Below are positions 1-9,976 of a DNA stretch of 64,000 nt, one piece after another (the first letter of the stretch is position 1; every line of letters starts with the position of its first letter). The notes beneath the pieces were generated by a model. It made no database searches, was not told the origin of the DNA, and saw only the letters and a list, made by a program, of their open reading frames with translations. The translations under genes were made by a program, and so were the position numbers. Source of the stretch: Apoda limacodes (taxonomy: Eukaryota > Arthropoda > Insecta > Lepidoptera > Limacodidae); contig OX291547.1 in NCBI GenBank assembly GCA_946406115.1, positions 7,507,001 to 7,571,000 on the forward strand, given 5' to 3'.

Positions 1-147
1 TTCCACTTAGTCTGTTATGGTCAGTACTAAATAAATTCCTTGTCAATGGTTATATATTACATAAAAAGTCATATAAAAAATGTATTGTGAATAAAACTTA
101 AAATCAAAAATTTTAACAAATTTTTACAGTCACAGGAATGCATTATT

Positions 148-3100
148 TTACCTGATAGGTTTTTCGTTGTGTTTAAACTTGTTATAAAGCGTCTTTTGAC
201 TATTGCGAGGAGTCGTATTCTTTATTTGAGCAACCAAGTTTTGATGTCGCATTTTTCCTCTATTTTGTTTGACATCCTCAGTTTGCATAGCAAAATCTTT
301 TTCAGTGGTTGCCTTGGCTAGTCTATGCCTTAACGTATATGATCTAAGTGTTGTTTGATTTAGATATTTTGGAGGTTTCACTGTATAAGGGCTTTTTTCG
401 TATTGAGTTGGTTTTAAATGTAAAGTTCGGTTTCGAACTGGATGATGTATATTTTCATATTTAGAGACGTTGGAACTCAACGAAATACTTGGTACTGTAG
501 TCCCTATTTCTACCATAACTGGTGTTAGTATTTTTTCCGTATTATAATTATCAGAATCTTTTACAGAAGGCTTAATTGAAACTAAAACATCATTGTAACT
601 TTTAGTAACCGTTATAGGCTTTTCTGTGTTGAATTTTATAGGCTGTCTTGGTGGTGGACGTCGTTGATTCACATTTATATTCTCTTTGGATTCTTCCGAA
701 TCATCATATTCCCTATAATTTTGAGCCATAGGTGGTCTTTGTGGCATAACTTCGGAAATAGGCATGTACTTAGGTTTCACCTTAGGTTCATTATAATATT
801 GTGCACTTTCATCATCGTCATAATAATAATCATTCATCTCAGGTGACGGCTTAGGTATAAGTTTACGTTTTGGTGGTGATTGAGTAACAGGAGTCATGTA
901 TTTAGAAGTGGATGTATATTTTGTTTGGCTAACGTAGTTATTTTGATTTTGAACCGGCATTTGTTGCAATGGACTTAAATTTTTGGAAAACAAACTCTCA
1001 ATCCTTGGAAGCTCACTTACTACTTTTGGCTTCTCAGTTGTACTTAAAATACTTTGATGTGAAGGAAACCCCTTGTTTCCCCAATACTGCTGAAGTGCAG
1101 AAAGTTGTTCATTAGCCAAAGTAGTTAATGGTCTTGATGTCGTCTGTATTATTGACATGTAAGAATCGCTAGATTTGATACTAGGTACCTGATTAGGATT
1201 TTCTCTTGGAAGTGAATATGGTTGCAATGAAACAATTTTCTCAGGTTTGGCAACGTATTGATTCTTTGGTGTTAAAAACGTAAAAGATGGATCAGTATTA
1301 CTTGCAATCACTAAATTAGGTTTTTTCGTAATTGGCTGTGTTGATTCAAGATTTAATTTTGGTTTCGTGTCTGACAGGATCGGTGTTACTGCGATATTGA
1401 TAGGCCTATTGAAATTGTAGTTTATTGGAAGTTGTCGGTCATCGGAAAAGTTTGGGGGCTTTATTTTTGGCTTGGCAGGATATATGCTTGTACTTGGATT
1501 TTGAAATGGAGGTTGGCTAAGTATATTTTCACTAAATTGTTGTGGATGGCTTTGAAGATTATAACTTGGATGATTAAGTAATTGTATCCTTAATTGTTCT
1601 GATTGAACTGTTGGTTTAGCTAAAGATATTAAATTGTTTTCTTGGTTGCTTTTCGTGTAACTTATTGACTCAGACGGCACAGTAAAAGGTCGTGGGGTAC
1701 TCATTCCTTTGTAGTGCAATGTTGAACTGCGTAATTTAGAATTTGTATATGAAGCCGTTGTACTGTCTTTAGGAGGACCAATTATTTTTAAAATGTTTTC
1801 TATTATTTTAGGTCTCGACGTCGTTACTCCTATCGCTTCATAATGATCGTTTCTTAGTTTATCTAGAAATTCTTCAAAATTAAAATTAGGATTAGCAAAT
1901 GGATTTTCGATTTCAGCATATTTATTACTAGGATGTGTAAATTCATAAGGTGGCTTAGGAAAATTAAGCTTGTAATGCTTATCATCTTCTTCACTATCTT
2001 CATAAGATTCCTCTAAGGTTACGTCTTCATTTTCATTGCCTTCATCTTTAATGTCATATTCTTTATTACTATGATTTTTTTTTTGATTAGCTATTGTATT
2101 CAAATTTGGATCTTTGTTTTTTTGTAATTTAACCTGAGAATTATTTTGTATAGGGTAAATTTGATTTTTAGCATGAGGTGATGTCACCCTAACAATAGGT
2201 TTTCCTGTCACGATTGTACTAGAGAGATGCGACGAATCTTGTACTGGTAAACGATTTTTTATTTGAGCTATATCTGAGTTAAAGTTCTCTTGTAAAGAAA
2301 ATTGATTAACTTTGGGATTACTACTTTGTCGAGGAAAATTATTGTAAAATCCACTATTTAAAGACGAAAAATGGTTTTCTATACTTTCTAAGGAAGATAT
2401 AGGGGGACTCTTGGTTATTATTTGGTTAGCGGAATTTATTGGATTATGCAAAAATCTGAAATAAAACGGATCGTGTGAGTCTGGTTTAAACGGGGATTGT
2501 GACTGAAAATCATGTGTGTGGTAAGAATTGTAAGGCACTACAGTAGATAAAAAGTTACTGTCTAAAGAATGCGGCCCTGGATTAAAATCAAAAAATTGGT
2601 TTCCATTGAAACCTTTGTATCTTATTTGATTTCTTATTTTTTCTCTATTTACATCAATATTGTGTGGTTGAAAATCACCGAAGACGGGTCTCGGAACTGA
2701 CCAACCTTTTCCAAAATTTGTTTGGCCATTCCTTAAATAAAATCTTATTTGTCTTTTTCCTCTTTCATTTTGATCTTCACTTTGATCTATGTCATCATTA
2801 GTTGTCCATGCCATATCAAAGTTGTCTTCAATATCATCTTTTTTATCACTTCTATCCGAAATTTTATTTGTAACAGTTAAATTTGTGTTAGTTACATACG
2901 TATTATGGCTGTCACTTTTCTTAGAAATATTATCAGTCATGTAAACGTCAGATACTGTTATAGTATGGTTATCATTGTGTTTAGTCGTGATTTCCTTGGT
3001 AGTCACGTCAAATTCATTTACAGTAGCAGCATTACTATTATTTTTTTCAGGCCTGTTTACGGTAGTTAAATGGAAGTCACTTAAGATTTTTTCAGTTAAT

Positions 3101-3214
3101 TCTCTTTTTATTCTCAGTTTTTTAGTTTTGTTCAAGTCAATTTCGTCACCATTTTTACTGTCAATGTGGAACTTTGTTTCGTATACAGAGTCATTGACGT
3201 CGTTGGATATCTTA
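148..3214 (-). CDS. CPAP1-like gene, long low-complexity tail exon
   Basis: A 3,067-bp exon begins after a ttgactttcag acceptor: its T completes AG to Ser, then AAG ATA TCC (KIS). It is open for 1,021 residues to TAA at 150-148. The tail is rich in Asn, Pro, Ser, Thr, Lys and Tyr with many Asn-X-Ser/Thr sites, and has almost no cysteine or hydrophobic segment, as expected for an extended extracellular matrix chain. Two basic R-X-K-R sites lie near its start: RIKR (3114-3103) and RGKR (2763-2752). Acidic tyrosine clusters occur (for example YYYDDDE and YREYDDSEES), as does a more ordered-looking stretch, FANPNFNFEEFLDKLR. The final codons read ATC AGG TAA, so the stop overlaps a possible AG|GTAAAA donor; if that is spliced, the true C-terminus lies left of the window. 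No AATAAA is visible on the minus strand at 1-147. Confidence 0.88.
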
Positions 3215-6200
3215 CTGAAAGTCAAGGAATCATTATATTAAAAGTGCGGAATTAATAGATAAAATATTTAAAATACCTACATAAAAATAGTTATCTGAAA
3301 CTGATATTTTTTTTTATTCTTTAAAATATAATTAAATAGAATAAAACTAGATTTTTGTAGATTTTTCAACTTATAACTGTCGTTATCAATACCAGAAAAT
3401 AAAATATAGCAATATATACTAGGAAATCATTAACAGTTAAATGAAAGTTAATGTAATGCGTTCAGGTTAAAAATGACAGTTGATGTGACATGTGTATAAG
3501 ATAGGTTATATTTTTAAATTATGGTATAGTATATTGATTATTAGAATATTTTTATTTCATGCACTTTATTCAGCACTGGATTTAAGTTTGGAAGTTGCTC
3601 TACACAACCAATTCCGGAACCTATAAAAAATATTAAAAAAATCTGGTTTTTAGAATCTTATTCAGCCAAAAATCGTCGAGTACTTAATTTTCTTTTCTAT
3701 TTTTAAATAAAAACACAAAGTGAAATTCTTGGGACTTCGAAGATAAGTTACTACTTTACACACATGTATCATGTCTGTCACATCAACTGTCACTCTTAGT
3801 CAACACATGTATCACATCAACGGTCTATAATGTTTTTTTTATACCACTAAGGTGGCAAACAAGCCTATGATGGTAAGCGGTCACCGCAGCCTATGGACGC
3901 TTGCAACACCTGGGGCATCACTCGCGCGTTGCAACCCTTCAAAATTAACTTCTTTCTTGAAGAAACCCATACTTTACGTAGTCCTTAGATAAGTCGTTGG
4001 CAGGGAGCTTATGTCACCACCTAAGTGTTCAAATGAGGAAGATTGATATACAGTAGAAACAGCGTAGGAGGCAGCACAGAGCCTTGCAGGATACCAGCAT
4101 TAACGTCCATGCTATCAGAGCAACCACCATTAGCTACAGATCGTAAGTGTATAAATTCTCGGGCAGTTCGTAAGATGGCAAATTCGATAGAACACCCCGG
4201 TGCCGGACCCGGTCCAACGCCTTCGCTAAGTCCAAGCTACATGCCAATGCCTCCCCCTGACTAAATGGCTAGTGCTCATTGATGTGTGAGATACACTAGA
4301 AGGTCACCAGTCAAGTAACCGTGGCGAAAGCCATACTGACGGTCACTGACCAGGTCGTGTTCATCTAGGTATCTTAGAAGCTGTGTGTTGATCACACGCT
4401 CCATCATCTTGGAGAGGAGAGAGGTCATAGCGATAGGCCTGTAATTCGATGGATCTGATCTATTGCACTTTTTGGGCACCAGGTGCACATTCGCAGTCTT
4501 CCATGAACAGGGAAATTGCCTTGTGGTAGGAAAGTGCGAAGAGGCACGTTAGTACAGGACACAACTCACGAGCACAATGTTTAAGCACCGCTGCTGGTAT
4601 ACCTTTTTGTTCACTCGACTTTTGAATGTCTAGAGAAAGTAACGTCCGCCAGACCTCCCACTGTGTTATGGAGATTTCCGGCATGGTCTTACGAGCACCA
4701 TGGTATATAAAAAGTGGTACAGCGCCTTTATCATTCATATTCGACTTAGAGGCAAAGAGACTACCCAGTAAACCCGCTTTATCTTGGGCACTATGGGCCA
4801 AGTCATCATCGGTCTTTCGCAGTGGTAGTAGCGATGACTAGCAAAAGTTTCCTTCGGTAGCTTTAGCAAGCGACCAGAAAGCACGACTCCCAGAGGGATA
4901 CCTCGCAAGTCTCCCACCTATTTTTCCTATGAATATGAATTTAGCTCTGGCAGCTGCTTTCTTACTGAACTTGGTCCAAGCCTCATACGCAGTTTGCATG
5001 AGAATTTAAAAATATCCCAATATTTTATAATTACTATTTTAAAATACAGTTAAAAGTCGAAATCTATAAGGACCTAGTATTGTTTTATTTATTTATGTAT
5101 TTTAAAGAATAACAAACACAAAAATTTCTAAATATTTTAAAGATTATTTTCCCATAACTACAACTATAAAAATGAATTGCTGTTCGTTGGTCTCGCTAAA
5201 ACTCTGGTACGGCTAGACCGATTTTGATAATTCTTTTTTTGTTGTGTTCGTTATTATTAGGGTAAGGTTATCAACCTTACCTTACCCTAAGGAAAAATAA
5301 AAGGTCAAGTGCGAGTTGGACTCACGCAATAAGGTTAAACCGATTGTAATGAAATTTTGGTAAGTTGTTATGCACACGCCGGGGAAGGTTTCTGAGAAAG
5401 AAAAATGAATCAAGTGCGAGTCGGTCAGGGTCAAGTGCGACTCGGACTCGCGCAATAAGGATAAATCGATTGTAATGAAATTTTGGTTAGTGTTAGTGCA
5501 CACGCCGGGGAAGGTTTCTGAGAAAGAAAAAAAGTGTCAAGTGCGAGTCGGACTCGCGCAAGGCGCTCCTTCATTTTCATACATGTATTTCGTCGCCGCG
5601 AACGCGATAGTAACGTTAAAAACTCACACTGGGCACAATGAGGGTGCTACAGCGGATCAACTTTAAGGGCAGAACAACGTCTGCCGGGCCAGCTAGTATA
5701 TATATATATTAAGTATATAAGGTGGAGGAAGTATAGCGAAATAACGTTCGCCAGTTCATCTAGTTCTGTTATCATGTGCAAATACCTGTAACTTTGTGGA
5801 GCTGGAGTGACAGCAGCAGGCCTTCTTGCATCAACTTGCGTACCGATTGAAAATGATCCAACTTTTCCATTATCTATAGAAGCTGGTATAATATTAGAAT
5901 TAAGAGTTCTTCCAGAGTTCTGAGATATATATCCGTCTCTATCTTTTTGAACTTGGCCTATTGTAGATGGTTGTCCTCTATATACTCGTTGTTGTCTGTC
6001 GCTTTCGATTTCTTCTGCAGGTGGCAAATCATCGACCTCTTCATACAATTGTTGTTGCTGAAACGCAAATTATAACAAATTAAGTCATCAAATGGTTTCA
6101 AAATGTCAGGGGTTTTGGTCAATTTTGATATCAAAATACGGAACTTAATAGTGACTGTTGTCTTTTTATGGTTCCGTACCCAGAGTGTGCCAACGGAGCC

Positions 6201-9200
6201 CTTTTACTAAGTCTCCGCTGTCTGTCTGTCTGTCCATCCGTCTGTCTGTCTGTCCGTCCGTCGGTCTGTCTGTATGACTGTCTAACCATCAAAAGGTTCT
6301 ATCTTTTAGACTGAAATCGGTAGAAGCTTGAATTTTTACAGAATATTATTATAATGGAATATTATCTAACAAATATTAAAAAGTTAAGAAATTCTAATTT
6401 AAGGGGGTCCCCCTAGAAACACATTTAACTATTTTTCACTGCAAGTTTGAAGTTTGTATGTTTTACTGTTTTTACGATGGAACAAAAACACCAGAAATGA
6501 GTTTCTTGTATGAGGACCTCCCCGAACAAACCGGTTATTTAAATTAGTAATGGCTTGGGCCCGTCTTACACTTGGCCGGTTTTTATTATTTGTTGTAATA
6601 CTTTAAGGTTCCCACTATTTTTCACTGCAAGTTTGCTTATTAATTACTGTTTTTACGATAGAACTGAAAAAACGAAAATGTGTGTGTTACTGTTTATCTT
6701 AATACTATTGCTAGATGGCGTTGTACCGGTAAGTTAAAATGGTAGTGGCTTCAGCCCGTCTCACACTTTGATTATTTTATTATTTTATAATATGCTGACT
6801 TTTATTATTTGTTGTTATACTTTAGACTTCACAATATTTCACAACTGCAAGTTTGAAGTTTGTATGTTTACTGTTTTTATGATAGACTAAAAATAACGAA
6901 AATGTTTCTATGAGGACCTCACGTAAATTTAAACTTTATTATTATTTGTTACATAATCCTCCATTATAACGCACATTCTGTGAAAAATTCAGGCTTATTT
7001 CTACATACACATAGGCAGACGGAGAGACAGACAGACAGATAGCGTAGGCTTAGTAATCTGGCTCCGTTGGCACCCTCTAGGTACGGAACCCTAAAAATCA
7101 GCCAAGTGTGGGACGCGCCCAAGCCATTACTATTTTAAATATAGGGTCCAGCACCATTTTTTAGTTTATTATGAAGAGAAATGGTAACAACTATGTTATT
7201 AACTATATTATACATAAAACTATAGTAACATATAAAATAACTATGTTATTATGAGTTTATAAACAGTACCTAACACATTTGTTTGTTGGAAACGATATTC
7301 AAAGTTAAGAAACGTCGGGCTTGGTCAGTACTTGGATTCGCTGTCGGCCGTGGTAAAATCCATGGCTAGGAGTGAGAGGTCGTGGAATTTAGTCCAGTCT
7401 TTCTGCGAGGAGGTCATCTCGCGGAAGGAGTCGGCGGAAAGGGAATGGGAGATCTATCCTACTGCCCTTCCTGTCCGCCGCCGGAGAGCCGGGTGCAGGA
7501 GGAGGGTCGAGGACCTTCACCTGCCCCCATAACGTTGCCTCCTGGTGGTGAGCACGGGCGGAGCTCATCGCCATTGAGATAGGAGGTCCATGGAGAGGAC
7601 GCGCAGTGTATCCTGTGCGCCCCCCATTAGGAGGGGGGGAATTTTTTCCACCTTCATTCCCCCAATTCTGCTGAACTTTAAGCGGGCCGACGCCGTGTGG
7701 GTTGTGGAAGAATGCGAAAGCGCACCCGTGACCCCTGCATAGGGCGCCCCGGAAAGACACCGCTGGGTTTTAGTCAGTAAAAATCTGACATGACCCCCTC
7801 ACCGCCCCCGCGGCAGGGTGGTATCCATGAGGATTTCCCAGCGTTAAAAAAAAAGATGGTCAGTACTTGAATGAGTGACCACTTAGCGGCACACAAACAT
7901 GTTTAAAACAGAATATTCTTAAATTTAATCGGGTCATAAATTAGCAAATCTTTATAAACCCAGATTTTTAATCTCGGAACTAAAAAGAGATGACAGAATA
8001 GTTTTTGCATTTGCCTACGGTACCTAACTAAAAATGTTTTAAGTTATAAGCTTCTGCTATCGAATTTAATTACGTATATAACTCATGACGATAATTATTA
8101 ATTAGTCCTTAACATAAATATTTTTTGTACCTTTTCGTATTCTTCACGCACAAATTTAGGTTGTCCCCTAGAAGTTACAACTGGATTTGGCTGCGCTCTT
8201 GGTGGCGGAGGTGGAGGCGCGGTCCTCCTTGGTGGAGGAGACCGTGGTGGGGGATCCGTATCGCTTAGTCGTTCCAACACCTCGCCACCTATGGCGCTGG
8301 TGACTTCGCAGCCTACATTACGCGGCCAATCACATGTTTGGAGCTCGTGGCTGGAACAAACAAACATTTTACTAGTCTGTAGTTATAGGTATAAATTTTC
8401 AAAAGCACCACCGTTGATAAAAATACCACGTAAAAAAAAAACTTAGTATTACCCGGGTACTGTTTTTTTTTCAAATCTTATTTTTGGTATATCATTTGCG
8501 AAAATTGTCTCCTCAGAAAATACGAGTTTGAAAAGGAATGCCTTGACATGTTATTTTCCACATTACGAATATTCCGCTAACCAGGCTACTTAAGTAGGCA
8601 TATAGTGCTATAACAAATCATCTCATTGGCTTGACTGACTGGATCTCAAAAATATTTTTATATATATTATTTAAATATATATATTATTATGGCAATATAG
8701 TTTTGAGCAATAAGGTTGTCATAGTTTTGATTATACTGCTTCAAATAATCTAAATTTAAAACAAACAACTGTTGGTGACTTATAAAGTCCTAGTACATAA
8801 ATCTTACAAAAACACGAATCTTCATAGAATTAAAAAACTCATAATAAATATACATTAAATTCGAAATATATTGATTTATTAAATCAAGTAAACATTGAGG
8901 TATTCTGAAACAAAACTCTTATTAGAGATATGTTTACCGCAGTACGTGATACAACTGTTATAAATTGGCCTTTGTTTCTGTGATGTACCTATCGTGTACT
9001 AAAAAATTAATAAATAAAAATATTTAAATAAATACATTCATAGAAATAATCTTTTTTTTCTTTTAGGACTCCCTGAAGGTTGGATAGACTCTTCAAAGAA
9101 ATCACAAAAGTGTAATGGCTACATAATCAATGAAAATGAATATTTTCATAGCAAAGATGCTGTCAAAAGATTAACCTCGCGCCAGGACTTGAACCTGCAA

Positions 9201-9652
9201 CAATCCTTTCAATCCGTATAAGTGCTCTAGCAATTAAGCTATCAACAATTAAGCACTTCACGGATCTTTGCTATGAAAATATTGATTACATTGATATCAT
9301 AATTTAAAATAAGAATTTTCTTAACCTTTACTACATAGTGGTTTTTTTTTATTAATATTTGTATGTTCTAACGTGAGTGTCGTAATTATACCGATTTGTC
9401 ATATAAAGTAATTAATAAAAACTAAGTAAACAATATTAATATACCTGTACATAAGGCCACCAGTGCAGGACTCGAGTAAAGCGCCGCCAAACACACACAC
9501 ATAGTACAAAGTGCAGTCGGTGGGGTGAGAGTAATATCCAAACTCTTCTGGACAGTCGAAGTTTATGTCTCTTTTTACATCTGCTCCTACTGGAACGCTT
9601 CTAATGGGGCCGGAGCGCTGCCGAGATCGAGCGGAATGAACTGCCAGGAATT
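148..9652 (-). CDS. CPAP1-like secreted chitin-binding protein (gene span, 4 exons seen, 5' exon missing)
   Basis: Four minus-strand exons (9652-9445, 8350-8131, 6057-5786, 3214-148) join through GT-AG junctions with compatible phases (2/0/2) into about 1,254 residues plus a stop. Order: short basic lead, one CBM14 domain, a Pro-rich linker, then a tail of more than 1,000 residues rich in Pro, Ser, Thr, Asn and Tyr. Known: insect proteins with a single CBM14 domain and long low-complexity tails (CPAP1) are secreted by epidermis or trachea and bind cuticular chitin. Inferred: an extracellular structural role in cuticle. The first visible exon begins in mid-codon (two bases, AA) after a tttttttcag acceptor, so at least one upstream exon with the start codon and signal peptide is missing from this model. 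I cannot say which CPAP1 member it is. No promoter could be tied to it. Confidence 0.85.
3833..5003 (-). mobile_element. Degraded Jockey/CR1-type LINE fragment in intron of the CPAP1-like gene
   Basis: Minus-strand translation gives a non-LTR reverse transcriptase in several broken frames. First comes a pre-RT region (ARAKFIFIGKIGGRLARYP, then LLSLDIQKSSEQKGIPAAVL). Next is HLVPKKCNRSDPSNYRPIAM with LLSKMMERVI and DRQYGFRHG, then SLDLAKALDRV and a GILQGSVLPPTLF block equivalent to the RT 'PQGSVLSP' motif. Frameshifts and stops occur, and sequence after the PQG block, including the expected catalytic YADD, is deleted. The 3' end is a UTR-like piece at 3835-4000 that recurs at 18,530-18,645 and 57,050-57,090, ending in poly-A (poly-T on plus). 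It has the same orientation as the host gene. Confidence 0.8.
5165..5697 (+). mobile_element. Helitron-like non-autonomous element with internal tandem repeats
   Basis: The 5' part resembles Helitron-like lepidopteran repeats ('ataaaaatgaattgctgttc', then 'ttggtctcgctaaaactc'). The 3' end has a short hairpin (GGCAGA at 5668-5673 pairing with TCTGCC at 5680-5685) seven bases before CTAGT (5693-5697). This is the hairpin plus CTRR-T terminus expected of Helitrons, followed by a TA run. Inside are about 2.5 copies of a repeat starting 'gtcaagtgcgag' at 5304, 5430 and 5536, each containing 'acacgccggggaaggtttc'. No transposase coding remains. The CTAGT end shows plus orientation. Confidence 0.6.
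5304..5560 (+). repeat. Irregular tandem repeat, period about 106-126 bp
   Basis: Three starts of the motif 'gtcaagtgcgag' lie at 5304, 5430 and 5536. Units 1 and 2 share 'attgtaatgaaattttggt' and 'gccggggaaggtttctgaga'; unit 3 is cut short. The period differs (126, then 106) because extra sequence, a second partial 'caagtgcgagtcgg', sits between units 1 and 2. Confidence 0.75.
5786..6057 (-). CDS. CPAP1-like gene, linker exon
   Basis: This 272-bp exon starts after a gcgtttcag acceptor with CAACAACAATTG (QQQL) and ends PAPQSY plus AG at a TACAG|GTATTT donor. It encodes 90 residues and two bases. The protein is hydrophilic: an acidic start (YEEVDDLPPAEEIESD), then Gln/Ser/Asn-rich sequence with no cysteine and no recognised domain. 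Reading on past the donor gives Leu/Ile/Tyr-rich sequence from intron DNA, which supports ending the exon here. Phase 0 in and phase 2 out match the neighbouring exons. The Helitron-like element in the next intron ends about 90 bp downstream of this donor. Confidence 0.85.
6163..7915. repeat. Composite of 'ccaagtgcgag / acggaacccta' dispersed repeat, multiply nested
   Basis: This fills most of the intron between the linker exon and the proline-rich exon. It starts 'ggttccgtaccc' with a long TGTC/TCCG-rich tract (6215-6275). It repeatedly carries internal pieces such as 'tttcactgcaagtttg' (6433, 6620, 6840) and 'ggcccgtct.cac' ends, and includes 'aggtacggaaccctaaaa' near 7077-7095. A right-hand part (7130-7334 plus 7870-7915) matches, in reverse, the related copy at 42,740-43,310. 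It is split by the LINE at 7335-7856. The family is common in Lepidoptera; I cannot assign it to a transposon superfamily. Confidence 0.65.
7335..7856 (+). mobile_element. 5'-truncated R1-like LINE insertion with target-site duplication
   Basis: The insertion is bounded by a 13-bp direct repeat, tggtcagtacttg, at 7322-7334 and 7857-7869, and ends in a poly-A tract (about 7846-7854). The left end encodes the C-terminus of a LINE polyprotein (RSERSWNLVQSFCEEVISRK, then ESAEREWE), a motif I associate with R1-group elements. The rest is an unusually GC-rich 3'UTR. An uninterrupted version of the target is present at about 42,850-42,875, which shows this is a real insertion into an older repeat. 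High GC against the AT-rich surroundings suggests it is fairly young. Confidence 0.8.
8131..8350 (-). CDS. CPAP1-like gene, exon completing CBM14 and encoding proline-rich linker
   Basis: This 220-bp exon runs from a gtttgttccag acceptor to an AAG|GTACAA donor. It encodes 73 residues after the shared Ser codon. HELQTCDWPRNVGC supplies cysteines 5 and 6, giving C4-12-C5-7-C6 and completing the domain; the CDWPRNVGC ending is typical. After ten or so residues the sequence becomes proline-rich (PPPRSPPPRR, then a run of six prolines), followed by a basic QPKFVREEYEK. The Pro/Arg stretch probably forms a stiff, extended linker between the chitin anchor and the tail. The intron cuts the chitin-binding domain between cysteines 4 and 5. 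The exon ends in phase 0. Confidence 0.9.
9172..9244 (-). pseudogene. tRNA-like sequence (tRNA pseudogene or SINE head) inside an inverted repeat
   Basis: On the minus strand the A-box region reads TAGCTTAATTGCTAGAGC (9241-9224) and the T-arm is CAGG-TTCAAGT-CCTG (9197-9183), including a B-box GGTTCAAGTCC. The anticodon loop lacks the usual U33 and the acceptor stem does not close, so a working tRNA is unlikely. The block is flanked by inverted copies of a sequence containing 'attttcatagcaaagat' (about 9123-9158 and 9262-9292). It lies in the intron that splits the chitin-binding domain. Confidence 0.55.
9445..9652 (-). CDS. CPAP1-like gene, exon with first four cysteines of the CBM14 domain
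   Basis: This 208-bp exon follows a tttttttcag acceptor and ends TACAG|GTAT. It reads FLAVHSARSRQRSGPIRS, then VPVGADVKRDINFDC, and runs through cysteines 1-4 of the chitin-binding domain (FDC, TDC, YYVC, LESC) to GGLMY. Spacings C-12-C-5-C-9-C, with an aromatic-rich TLYYVC core, fit peritrophin-A domains, where aromatic residues contact chitin. Only a short basic segment (RSRQR) precedes the domain. That fits an N-terminal chitin-binding domain just after a signal peptide encoded upstream. Phase: two leading bases complete a codon from an exon ending in phase 1; two trailing bases (AG) are completed by C of the next exon to give Ser. Confidence 0.9.
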
Positions 9653-9721
9653 CTGAAAAAAAACTCAAAAATTTTAATATGTAATACTTTAAAAATTTTA
9701 TATCTAATACTCAACGACCTA

Positions 9722-9976
9722 ATGTTTAAATTCAATGGTGCACTCAACGGGACCAGGCAGTGCTTCAACTCAGGGAAAAGTTTTTTAGATTATAAGTCGC
9801 AAGTCCAGCCCAACATCGGGAACGTATTGGGGGCTAATTGCAAAAAGTGTCGAGTACTCGGGTATGAGATCTGCTGTGGAAGTCCAGACGCAATTCAGAA
9901 AGCAGGTGGGACTCATTTAAATGCAAGTTCAAATAGTGTAGAGATTGCTAACATTATAGTAAGTAGTTGTAATTAG
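9722..9976 (+). other. Unrecognised 84-codon open frame in the 5' intron
   Basis: A 255-bp open frame that starts MFKFNGALNG and carries a Cys-rich middle (NCKKCRVLGYEICCG). GC content is above the surroundings. I recognise no domain, and no splice sites or promoter are apparent. It sits 70 bp upstream of the CBM14 exon on the opposite strand, inside the intron. It may be part of an old repeat. Confidence 0.2.

Noticed and set aside
664..846. Plus-strand Ile/Phe-rich frames opposite the long exon
   Set aside because: Antisense shadows of the CPAP1 tail exon, as is the one at 2,975-3,241.
4043..4264. Plus-strand 73-codon frame with proline-rich end
   Set aside because: It is antisense to the RT part of the degraded minus-strand LINE.
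6215..6275. TGTC/TCCG-rich tract as a stand-alone microsatellite
   Set aside because: The same tract is a normal internal part of the 'acggaaccctaaaa' repeat in other copies (for example around 43,230 and 54,620).
7389..7760. Minus-strand 123-codon frame in the GC-rich block
   Set aside because: Antisense to the R1-like LINE tail; openness comes from high GC.
9172..9244. Functional tRNA gene
   Set aside because: The acceptor stem does not close and U33 is absent in the anticodon loop; better read as a tRNA-like repeat.
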